Origin: Brevibacillus fluminis
Lineage (GTDB): Bacteria; Bacillota; Bacilli; Brevibacillales; Brevibacillaceae
Reading direction: 5' to 3'
Length of the DNA stretch: 64,000 nucleotides
Assembly: GCF_003710825.1 (NCBI RefSeq)
Contig: NZ_RHHQ01000012.1
Span: forward strand, 310,001-374,000
Positions 8,491 to 15,335 of this stretch are shown here, in pieces. The notes below the pieces were generated by a model. It worked only from the letters and a program-made list of their open reading frames with translations. It was not told where the DNA came from and made no database searches. The position numbers were made by a program, and so were the translations under genes. The first letter of the stretch is position 1. Every line of letters begins with the position of its first letter.

Positions 8491-8622
8491 CTCTCCCCGT
8501 TATCAAGAGAGGAGTATCGTAATGATGTTCAACATCTTACCGTACTTTAGAGTGAATCGCTTTTGGCGATTAAAAAAGGTGGTACCACGATAGCCTCGTC
8601 CTTTATTGGGCGGGGTTTTTTT
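8491..8622 (+). promoter_or_regulatory. T-box leader lacking Stem I (Trp locus)
   Basis: The T-box sequence AAGGTGGTACCACGA is at 8576-8590 and the terminator (CCTCGTCC paired with GGGCGGGG, then T7) at 8593-8622. The conserved CCGTTATC element, which normally follows Stem I, is at 8497-8504. The upstream kinase gene ends at 8465, so no room is left for the roughly 100-nt Stem I with its specifier codon. The leader therefore keeps the antiterminator/terminator switch but appears to have lost its codon-reading half. Confidence 0.8.
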
Positions 8623-8648
8623 GTATGACTTGAAAGGGGGTGATGTCC

Positions 8649-8885
8649 ATGGATGATGGCTGGTGGTGGTGCTCAAGTTTACATGACAGAAACAAAATCA
8701 TGAGGAGGATCATACATGAAAGAACGATCATACATGAAAGAACGTATTTTAACAGGCGATCGAATTACGGGAAAACTTCACCTTGGACATTACGTTGGAA
8801 GCTTAAAAAATCGAGTGGAGCTGCAAACTCAATACGAAACATTCTTACTACTTGCAGACGTCCAAGCCCTAACGACTCATTTTGA
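8649..8885 (+). CDS. Putative Trp-codon leader ORF (MDDGWWWC...)
   Basis: An ORF with AAAGGGGG 8 bp upstream of ATG 8649 has three consecutive TGG codons at 8661-8669 ([14 protein letters not shown]). It follows the T-box terminator and runs in another frame across the trpS ribosome-binding site and start (8716) to 8885. The arrangement resembles the Bacillus subtilis at (rtpA) operon, in which a T-box is followed by a leader peptide with three tandem Trp codons whose translation controls access to the next gene. The tail is unlikely to be a functional protein; the Trp-codon run is the informative part. Confidence 0.5.
   Translation: MDDGWWWCSSLHDRNKIMRRIIHERTIIHERTYFNRRSNYGKTSPWTLRWKLKKSSGAANSIRNILTTCRRPSPNDSF
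8709..8744 (+). repeat. 18-bp perfect tandem duplication over the trpS start
   Basis: ATCATACATGAAAGAACG occurs twice in a row (8709-8726 and 8727-8744), giving trpS two alternative in-frame ATG codons (8716 and 8734). Confidence 0.9.
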
Positions 8886-9493
8886 AAAACCAGAGCTGAT
8901 TAAACAAAACTTGCGTAATGTGGCAATGGACTATTTATCAGTAGGTATTAACCCGAATAGCGCAACAATTTGAACAAACAAGGAAAATTGTCCGGCGTTT
9001 TAACCAGCTTTATAAACCTGTGTTGGTGGAACCAAAACCACTCGTTGGCGATGTTCCACGCCTTGTCGGCTTAGACGGAAATAATAAAATGAGCAAAAGT
9101 CTTGGAAATGCCATCGACTTAGATTCCACCCAAGAAGAGGTTAGCGAGAAGATTAATAAAGCGACCACTGATCCTGCCCGAATCCACAAAACAGATATCG
9201 GCCATCCAGAAATTTGCCCAGTCTATGCGTATCATCAAGCGTTCCGTAAAGAAGGCTCTGATGAGATTTATGAAAGCTGTAAAAAGGGGCAAATCGGATG
9301 CATGGGATGCAAACAAAAAATTACGCAAAGCATTAACGATTTACTTGAACCAATGAGGGAACGGAGAATCGTGTACCAAAATGATTCAAAAAAAGTCGAT
9401 GAAATTCTAATGGCGGGTACAGAAAAAGCGCGCCTGGTAGCAAAAGAAACAATGCAAGAAGTACGTGAAGCCATGAGTATGAACTATTTCTAG
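8716..9493 (+). pseudogene. trpS: Tryptophanyl-tRNA synthetase with internal deletion
   Basis: The first part (8716-8973) encodes the N-terminus with the HIGH-like motif [11 protein letters not shown] and ends at a TGA just after 'GINPNSATI'. The rest continues in the +2 frame from about 8966 ([20 protein letters not shown]) through the KMSKS motif (NNKMSKSLGN) to the normal C-terminus. About 75 residues of the Rossmann domain, which should lie between 'SATI' and 'EQTR', are missing and the join is out of frame. The C-terminal part has Cys spaced C-x20-C-x6-C-x2-C, like the [4Fe-4S] motif of some TrpRS. The gene is AT-richer than its surroundings. A functional TrpRS must be encoded elsewhere. 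Confidence 0.88.
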
Positions 9494-9495
9494 AT

Positions 9496-9533
9496 AAAAG
9501 CGACGTGTCTATTGTGATGGAAATCGCTTTTTT
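9496..9533 (+). terminator. Weak hairpin terminator after trpS remnant
   Basis: AAAGCGA pairs with TCGCTTT across a 20-nt loop, followed by T residues, directly past the trpS stop codon. Confidence 0.55.
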
Positions 9534-9558
9534 CCATCCAAATCTTTATCAACAGCCT

Positions 9559-9588
9559 GACCTGCTTCTATGAAAGTAGGTCTTTTTT
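9559..9588 (+). terminator. Second terminator after trpS remnant
   Basis: GACCTGCTT pairs with AAGTAGGTC (one G-U) and is followed by T6. Loop and stem closely resemble the terminator at 3204-3238 (both contain CTTCTATGAA), suggesting shared ancestry. Confidence 0.75.
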
Positions 9589-9671
9589 ACTTATTTCTTT
9601 TTTTATATTATCTTTTTTTCTCGATCTCCCCACCAGCAGCTTGAAAAGCCTGCCTCCGCATCCGCAGCAAA

Positions 9672-9889
9672 GGGATTTTCGGACAAGAGTGGCACAAAGC
9701 CTTGGCGATGCCCTTCCAGGCTCCGCGAAAAAATGGGAAACGCCTTTGCGCCACATCTACTTCCTTGAGATACACCCGCCGCGCAGCGTGTGGCTTTGGG
9801 GCGCGGATTCCCATTTTTTCGCGGAGCCGGCCACCCCGACCCTCAGCAGGCATCGTCAGAGCGTCGTGCAACTTTTGTCCGAAAATCCC
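9672..9889 (-). repeat. 218-bp structured repeat, copy A
   Basis: A long imperfect hairpin. The outer arms 9672-9690 and 9871-9889 pair over 19 bp with one G-U; the inner arms 9719-9739 and 9808-9828 are a perfect 21-bp inverted repeat; GCGATGCC/GGCATCG pairs lie between. The apical part holds the conserved core CCCGCCGCGCAGCG (9775-9788; CGCTGCGCGGCGGG on the minus strand). The reverse complement aligns end to end with 62462-62679, also 218 bp, with the same core but different paired arms. The spurious ORFs here are not convincing. The interval 9600-9991 contains nothing else recognisable. Confidence 0.85.
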
Positions 9890-9991
9890 CGGCCCACCAC
9901 TAACACCGGCTTTTCACACAAATGTTGAAAAATCCAAAAATTCAGGATAACCTTAAAAAAGAATTGATTCGAAAGCGAGGGTGACGAATGC

Positions 9992-11830
9992 ATGTTTGAG
10001 GATCTCGTTTCGATGCGGATGTGGAAACGTTTTGTCCATGAAGGTGTGATAGACTCGGCGCGAATCAATAAGCGGATAACGGAATCGTGGTACCGGTGCA
10101 GGCACGGGCGAGTCGACCCGTACCAAGGGACAGGTCGTGTCGTTCTGCAGGCAGACGCACTGGAGCAGCAGCGCATGAAACACCGCCGCTTGCTTGACCT
10201 CGCAATGCCACAGCTCAATCGCCTTTCCCCTTTCATCCATGATGCAGGCATGATTTCGCTCTTGATCGACCCGGAGGGCTATGTACTCAACATGCAGGGG
10301 GAAAAGCAGGCGCTTCAGGATGCGAATGCCATCAACTTCGTGGAGGGCGTGCGCTGGACCGAGGACGAGGTGGGAACCAATGCAATCGGGACGGCGCTTT
10401 TGGCAAGCGAACCGATCATGATCAACGGCTCGGAGCATTATTCAGTCGCCTCGCATCGCTGGAGCTGTTCGGCCTCCCCGATTCGAGACGAGAACGGCAC
10501 GCTTCTGGGGGTGATTGACGTGTCGTCCCCTTTGGAACGCAGTCATCCGCAGACGATGGCAACCGTCTCGTCGCTCGCCTTTTTAATTGAGCAGGAATGG
10601 GCGAAAGCCAGACAGCAGGACGAGCTGGAGCTTATGCAGCTGGCGCTGATGATTCCTGAGGAGGAAGACCGGCTGCTGGTCGTCTGCAACTCATACGGCC
10701 AGGTTGTGTTCGCTTGCAAGCGTATCCGGTGGATCGTCCCACATTGGGCGGGCATGCAGCGGGCGGAGCTGGTCAATCACGGGTTCGCCGAGGTGCGGGA
10801 GAAGCCATTTGCCTCCATGCGACACGGCGGATTGATCGGTTGGAAAGTCGAACTGATGCAGCGATTCAACGAAGCATTCTCGGTGTCGTTTGCTACGAGC
10901 GCGTCGTCTGTGCGCAACTTCCGGTTCGAGGGGGAAGCGGGAGTCAGCCCATCGTTTCAAACGACGCTGCGTGATGTGGAGCGGGTCGCACCGACTGATG
11001 TGAACGTGGTAATCTACGGCGAAAGCGGCACGGGCAAAGAGCTGATCGCCCAAGCGATCCATATGAACAGCAGCAGGCGGAACGGACCGTTTGTCGCTGT
11101 CAATTGTGGCGCTGTTCCGCGCGAGCTGATGGAAAGCGAGCTGTTCGGCTATGCAGAAGGCGCGTTTACAGGTGCGAGGAAGCGCGGATATGAAGGAAAG
11201 CTGATTCAAGCCAACGGCGGCACACTGTTTCTTGATGAAATCGGGGAGATCCCGCATGCGATGCAGGTTGCGTTGCTGCGGGTGCTGCAGGAGCGTAAAG
11301 TGACGCCGATTGGAAGCAGGGAGGAGATGCCGCTGCAAATCCGCGTGATTGCGGCGACGCACCGGAACTTGCGCCAGCAAGTCCAAGAAGGGACGTTTCG
11401 CGAGGATCTGTACTATCGGCTGCATGTCATGCCGGTTTCTGTGCCGCCGCTTCGTGAGCGCAAGGAGGATATCGTCAGTCTAATCAAGCACTATGCAGCG
11501 CGCAACGGATTTTCCCTGCACATTACGGATGACGTGAAGCAATTGCTGATCGCCCACGACTGGCCAGGAAACATTCGCGAATTGTTCAATGTGGTGGAGC
11601 GGCTGCGGATCACACCTGAGCAGGAATGGAAACGCTTTCTGACTGAGCTGACAGACCCGCGAGCGGATATGGGACAGCCTGAGCAAGAATTGAATTATCG
11701 GGAGCAAGTGGAAAAGCAATCGATTGCGGAAGCGCTGGCGAAGAGTCATGGCAGCGCAGCGGTGGCAGCGGAGCTGCTCGGGATACCACGCAGCACGTTT
11801 TACCGCAAGCTCAAAAAATATCAGCTGTAG
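9992..11830 (+). CDS. acoR: Sigma-54-dependent activator of acetoin catabolism
   Basis: A 612-residue enhancer-binding protein. The N-terminal region has an AcoR-type GAF sensor ('NFVEGVRWTEDEVGTNAIGT', then 'RWSCSASPIRDENG'). The AAA+ domain has Walker A GESGTGKE near residue 343, the sigma-54 contact GAFTGA near residue 390 and Walker B 'GGTLFLDEIGE'. The C-terminus is a Fis-type helix-turn-helix (SHGSAAVAAELLGIPRSTFY). The start has GAGGGTGA 8 bp upstream. It lies immediately upstream of lipL and the aco genes, whose promoter at 13107 is of the -24/-12 type, so it most likely activates acoABCL-bdhA in response to acetoin. Confidence 0.93.
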   Translation: MFEDLVSMRMWKRFVHEGVIDSARINKRITESWYRCRHGRVDPYQGTGRVVLQADALEQQRMKHRRLLDLAMPQLNRLSPFIHDAGMISLLIDPEGYVLNMQGEKQALQDANAINFVEGVRWTEDEVGTNAIGTALLASEPIMINGSEHYSVASHRWSCSASPIRDENGTLLGVIDVSSPLERSHPQTMATVSSLAFLIEQEWAKARQQDELELMQLALMIPEEEDRLLVVCNSYGQVVFACKRIRWIVPHWAGMQRAELVNHGFAEVREKPFASMRHGGLIGWKVELMQRFNEAFSVSFATSASSVRNFRFEGEAGVSPSFQTTLRDVERVAPTDVNVVIYGESGTGKELIAQAIHMNSSRRNGPFVAVNCGAVPRELMESELFGYAEGAFTGARKRGYEGKLIQANGGTLFLDEIGEIPHAMQVALLRVLQERKVTPIGSREEMPLQIRVIAATHRNLRQQVQEGTFREDLYYRLHVMPVSVPPLRERKEDIVSLIKHYAARNGFSLHITDDVKQLLIAHDWPGNIRELFNVVERLRITPEQEWKRFLTELTDPRADMGQPEQELNYREQVEKQSIAEALAKSHGSAAVAAELLGIPRSTFYRKLKKYQL

Positions 11831-11845
11831 GGAATGGAGGCAGCG

Positions 11846-12652
11846 ATGGGAAACAAGCCTGATTACCATATACTCGATACGTTATCGGCTCCGCAGACAG
11901 GCGATGTCCTGCTGCCGTTTTGCCGGGACGAGGCGTATGCGCGCCGACTGGCAGCAGAACCGGACATGCCATCTCTTTTGCATCTATGGCGGCACTGTCA
12001 TGCATTCGTGCTCGGCTCGCGGGATGCCAAGCTGCCGCAGGCCGCTGATGCGGTGCGCCAGCTGACGCGACAAGGCTATCAAACGGCGGTGCGCCATTCG
12101 GGCGGAGCTGCCGTCCCACTCGACCCTGGCGTCGTGAATCTTTCGCTTGCGATGCCGGTATCGGCGCTCGAGCTCAATCCAGAGCCGCATTTTGAACAGA
12201 TGGTCGCGTTAATCAAGCGAGCGTTGGGGGCAACGGGTGAGCAGGTCGTGGCGGGTGAAATCGCCGGCGCCTATTGCCCGGGGTCGTATGATCTAGCGAT
12301 TGCGGGGCATAAGTTTTGCGGAATCGCGCAGCGGAGGCTGGCCAAAGCCGTCGTGGTGCAAGCCTTTGTCATCGTGGAGGGTGAAGGCAGGGCGCATGGC
12401 GAGCGTGCCTGCGGCTTTTATGAGCAGGCCGCAAGCGGAGCTGATGGCAGCTATCCCCACGTCGTGCCAGAGCGGATGAAAAGCTTGACCGAGCTGGGCT
12501 GGCATGCGGGGGTAGCCGCTTTTGGGGAAGGTGTAAAGCAGGCGCTCGCATCATTTGGTACAATCGAGGAGATAGCTATGATTCCCGAATGGATGGAACA
12601 GGACGCCAGACAAGCCCTCCCGCTGCTGCAGGAAAGAAACGTGCAAGTATGA
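11846..12652 (+). CDS. lipL: Octanoyl-[GcvH]:protein N-octanoyltransferase (LipL-like)
   Basis: A 268-residue member of the biotin/lipoate ligase fold family. The closest recognisable relative is Bacillus LipL (YwfL): 'RHSGGAAVPLDPGVVNLSL', then 'GEIAGAYCPGSYDLAIAGHK' with the catalytic Cys of LipL, and 'FCGIAQRR'. LipL moves octanoyl or lipoyl groups from GcvH to the E2 subunits of 2-oxoacid and acetoin dehydrogenases. Placement between acoR and acoABCL suggests that it serves AcoC. I prefer ATG 11846 (GGAGG 5 bp upstream) to ATG 11834, which has only a weak site. Confidence 0.85.
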   Translation: MGNKPDYHILDTLSAPQTGDVLLPFCRDEAYARRLAAEPDMPSLLHLWRHCHAFVLGSRDAKLPQAADAVRQLTRQGYQTAVRHSGGAAVPLDPGVVNLSLAMPVSALELNPEPHFEQMVALIKRALGATGEQVVAGEIAGAYCPGSYDLAIAGHKFCGIAQRRLAKAVVVQAFVIVEGEGRAHGERACGFYEQAASGADGSYPHVVPERMKSLTELGWHAGVAAFGEGVKQALASFGTIEEIAMIPEWMEQDARQALPLLQERNVQV

Positions 12653-12687
12653 ATGCAAACAAACGAAAAGGTTAAAGGAGAACGCCC

Positions 12688-12963
12688 ATGTGCCGAAACA
12701 TTAAAACATTGTTCAATTTCGATCCGCCGGCAACCGATGACGAAATACAAGCAGCCGCCTTGCAGTTTGTGCGCAAGCTGTCGGGTTTCAATGCGCCGTC
12801 GAAGGCCAATGAGCAGGCATTTCACCAGGCGGTCGAGGATGTGGCTGCGGTTGCACGGAATTTGCTCGAATCGCTGGTGACGAACGCTGAGCCGCGCGAT
12901 CGTGAGACAGAAAAGGAACGTGCCCGTTTGCGGAATGCCAAACGGTTTGGGACAGGGGACTAG
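12688..12963 (+). CDS. DUF2277 family protein
   Basis: A 91-residue soluble protein: MCRNIKTLFNFDPPATDDEI at the N-terminus and a charged, Arg/Glu-rich C-terminus (ETEKERARLRNAKRFG). The MCRNIKxLFNFxPPA start is characteristic of DUF2277, found in many bacteria without assigned function. AAGGAGAACGCCC precedes the ATG. It is followed by a strong terminator, so it belongs to the acoR-lipL transcription unit rather than to acoABCL. Confidence 0.85.
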   Translation: MCRNIKTLFNFDPPATDDEIQAAALQFVRKLSGFNAPSKANEQAFHQAVEDVAAVARNLLESLVTNAEPRDRETEKERARLRNAKRFGTGD

Positions 12964-12983
12964 GTCGGTCCGCTGGCAAGACA

Positions 12984-13037
12984 AAATGAGACGATTTGGG
13001 ACGAAATGAGACGAAAATCTCACTTCGTCCCTTTTTT
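12984..13037 (+). terminator. Terminator that may double as an AcoR upstream activating site
   Basis: GGGACGAAATGAGA (12998-13011) pairs with TCTCACTTCGTCCC (13018-13031) and is followed by T6: a strong terminator. AAATGAGACGA is also repeated directly at 12984 and 13004, 20 bp apart, and the block lies about 100 bp upstream of the sigma-54 promoter, the usual place for activator sites. The terminator reading is direct; the activator-site role is inferred. Confidence 0.8.
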
Positions 13038-13065
13038 GTGTAGACACGGAACAGCTCCCTATGGG

Positions 13066-13092
13066 AAAACCGCGTCCTATCGCGGTTTTTTG
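13066..13092 (+). terminator. Second terminator upstream of the aco promoter
   Basis: AAAACCGCG pairs with CGCGGTTTT around TCCTAT, followed by T residues. It insulates the aco promoter from upstream transcription. Confidence 0.8.
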
Positions 13093-13106
13093 GGGGAGTG
13101 CACGGC

Positions 13107-13122
13107 TGGCATGCAGGTTGCA
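13107..13122 (+). promoter_or_regulatory. Sigma-54 (-24/-12) promoter of acoABCL-bdhA
   Basis: TGGCATGCAGGTTGCA matches the TGGCAC-N5-TTGCA consensus, with GG and GC correctly spaced. It lies 68 bp before the acoA start codon and downstream of the sigma-54 activator gene acoR. Confidence 0.9.
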
Positions 13123-13190
13123 CATAGGAAAAGGCAAGAGCGGCTTACAGTCGTTTGCACACTCGAAACCGATGATGGGGGGCGTCAAAG

Positions 13191-14183
13191 ATGGAAGTAG
13201 CGAAGGCGCAGGAGCAAGTGTTGTCGCGCGAGCAGGCGAAGTGGATGTACCAAAAAATGCTGGAGATCCGCCAGTTTGAGGACGCAGTGCATGTGTTGTT
13301 CAGTCAGGGCAAGCTGCCGGGTTTCGTTCACTTGTACGCGGGAGAGGAAGCGATTGCCGTCGGGCTGGGCGCTCATCTGAACCAGCGGGACAGCATCACG
13401 AGCACGCATCGCGGGCACGGCCACTGCATTGCGAAAGAGTGCGATCTGAACGGGATGATGGCGGAGATTTACGGCAAGGCGACTGGTCTGTGCAAAGGTA
13501 AAGGCGGCTCCATGCATATCGCCGACCTGGACAAAGGGATGCTGGGGGCTAACGGGATCGTCGGCGGTGGATTTCCGCTCGCATGCGGTTCTGCACTGAC
13601 CGCCAAGCTGAAAAAAACGGACGCGGTCAGCGTTTGCTTTTTCGGGGATGGCGCGAACAACCAGGGGACCTTCCATGAAGGCTTGAATTTGGCGGCGATC
13701 TGGAAGCTTCCGGTCATCTTCGTCGCAGAAAACAACGGTTATGGAGAAGCAACGCCATTTACGTATGCCTCCAGCTGCACGCATATCGCCGATCGTGCAA
13801 ACGGTTACAACATGCCGGGGGTGCGCATCGATGGCAAAAACGTGCTGGAAGTGTACGAAGCGGCACGGGTTGCCGTCGAGCGTGCGCGTCGCGGCGAGGG
13901 GCCGACTTTGATCGAATGCATCACGTACCGCAACTACGGCCATTTCGAAGGCGATGCGCAAAAATACAAGAAAGACAAGGATAAAGAAGAGCATTTGAAC
14001 GATTTCGATGCCATCGCATTTTTCCGCAGCCATCTACTCGCCTCGCAAACGCTGTCGCAAGCGGAGATCGAAGGGCTGGAGCAACATGTGACGACAGCGA
14101 TCGAGGAAGCGATCCGCTTTTCGGAGGAAAGTCCGTATCCGGAAGCGAGCGAGCTGTTGACCGATGTGTATGTGTCCTACTAA
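13191..14183 (+). CDS. acoA: Acetoin dehydrogenase E1 alpha subunit (TPP-dependent)
   Basis: A 330-residue E1 alpha subunit with the thiamine diphosphate motif GDGANNQGTFHEGLNLAAIW...ENN and the usual 'LYAGEEAIAVG' and 'STHRGHGHCIAKECD' signatures. With AcoB it cleaves acetoin to acetaldehyde and a TPP-bound acetyl unit that is passed to AcoC. GGGGGG lies upstream of ATG 13191. It is the first gene behind the sigma-54 promoter. The acoA assignment over pdhA rests on the neighbouring acoR, the butanediol dehydrogenase gene and the short length. Confidence 0.93.
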   Translation: MEVAKAQEQVLSREQAKWMYQKMLEIRQFEDAVHVLFSQGKLPGFVHLYAGEEAIAVGLGAHLNQRDSITSTHRGHGHCIAKECDLNGMMAEIYGKATGLCKGKGGSMHIADLDKGMLGANGIVGGGFPLACGSALTAKLKKTDAVSVCFFGDGANNQGTFHEGLNLAAIWKLPVIFVAENNGYGEATPFTYASSCTHIADRANGYNMPGVRIDGKNVLEVYEAARVAVERARRGEGPTLIECITYRNYGHFEGDAQKYKKDKDKEEHLNDFDAIAFFRSHLLASQTLSQAEIEGLEQHVTTAIEEAIRFSEESPYPEASELLTDVYVSY

Positions 14184-14201
14184 TGAAAGGGGGAATCGAC
14201 A

Positions 14202-15239
14202 ATGACGAGAAAAATCAGTTTTTCAACCGCGGTCAATGAAGCCATGAAGCTGGCGATGCGCAAGGACGAGAACGTGATCCTGCTCGGTGAGGATGTGGCG
14301 GGCGGCGCACAAGTCGACCATTTGCAGGACGACGAAGCGTGGGGCGGCGTGCTGGGTGTGACCAAAGGGCTTGTGCAGGAGTTCGGCCGCGACCGGGTGC
14401 TGGACACGCCAATTACGGAAGCGGGCTACATCGGTGCTGCGATGGCCGCGGCCGCGACGGGGATGCGCCCGATTGCCGAATTAATGTTCAACGATTTCAT
14501 TGGAAGCTGCCTCGACATGGTGATGAATCAAGGCGCCAAGTTCCGCTACATGTTCGGCGGCAAAGCGCAGGTTCCCGTGACCATCCGCACGATGCACGGC
14601 GCCGGCTTCCGTGCGGCGGCGCAACACTCGCAAAGCCTGTACGCCATGTTCACGCACATTCCCGGGATCAAAGTGGTCGTGCCGTCGACACCGTATGATG
14701 CCAAAGGGCTTTTGCTCGCGTCCATCGAGGACAACGATCCGGTCATTTTCTTTGAAGACAAAACGCTGTACAACGTGACAGGAGAAGTGCCGGAGGGCTA
14801 TTACACGATCCCGCTCGGCAAAGCGGAGATCAAGCGCGTTGGCAGCGACGTGACAATCGTGGCGATCGGCAAGCAGGTCCAGACCGCGTTGAAAGCAGCC
14901 GAGCTACTCGCCCAAAAAGGCGTCGAGGTGGAAGTCGTCGATCCGCGCACGCTCTCGCCGCTCGATGAGGACACGATCCTTGCCTCCGTCGCCAAAACGA
15001 ACCGGCTGATCGTCATCGATGAAGCCAATCCGCGCTGCAGCATCGCGACGGACATTGCGGCGATTGTGGCGGATAAAGGCTTTGACACGCTGGACGCGCC
15101 AATCAAGCGGATCACCGCGCCACACACGCCTGTTCCGTTTTCACCTGTGCTGGAGGACTTGTATTTGCCGACGCCGCAAAAAGTGATTGAAACGGTGTCG
15201 GAGTTAATTGGAGACGCTTCCATTTCGGTCGTGTCCTAA
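14202..15239 (+). CDS. acoB: Acetoin dehydrogenase E1 beta subunit
   Basis: A 345-residue transketolase-like E1 beta subunit: MTRKISFSTAVNEAMKLAMR at the start, 'VILLGEDVAGG', 'FGRDRVLDTPITEAGYIGAA', and a C-terminal transketolase domain (AELLAQKGVEVEVVDPRTLS). It forms the E1 heterotetramer with AcoA. GAAAGGGGG precedes it and the spacing to acoA is 18 bp. Confidence 0.93.
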   Translation: MTRKISFSTAVNEAMKLAMRKDENVILLGEDVAGGAQVDHLQDDEAWGGVLGVTKGLVQEFGRDRVLDTPITEAGYIGAAMAAAATGMRPIAELMFNDFIGSCLDMVMNQGAKFRYMFGGKAQVPVTIRTMHGAGFRAAAQHSQSLYAMFTHIPGIKVVVPSTPYDAKGLLLASIEDNDPVIFFEDKTLYNVTGEVPEGYYTIPLGKAEIKRVGSDVTIVAIGKQVQTALKAAELLAQKGVEVEVVDPRTLSPLDEDTILASVAKTNRLIVIDEANPRCSIATDIAAIVADKGFDTLDAPIKRITAPHTPVPFSPVLEDLYLPTPQKVIETVSELIGDASISVVS

Positions 15240-15250
15240 CGAAAGGAAAA

Positions 15251-15284
15251 GCGCCCGTGCGAGAAAAGTAATTAGCCCGGGCGC
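15251..15284 (+). promoter_or_regulatory. Intercistronic hairpin between acoB and acoC
   Basis: GCGCCCG pairs with CGGGCGC in the 96-bp acoB-acoC gap with no T-run after it. It may set the E1:E2 ratio through mRNA processing or protection; this role is inferred. Confidence 0.5.
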
Positions 15285-15335
15285 TCCCATTCATTCGCTC
15301 GAACGATCAGGAAGGCTGGAGAGGAGAGAATCGGC

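Noticed and set aside
9600..9950. Several overlapping short ORFs on both strands over repeat copy A
   Set aside because: They arise from the hairpin sequence; none has a ribosome-binding site or is preserved in copy B.
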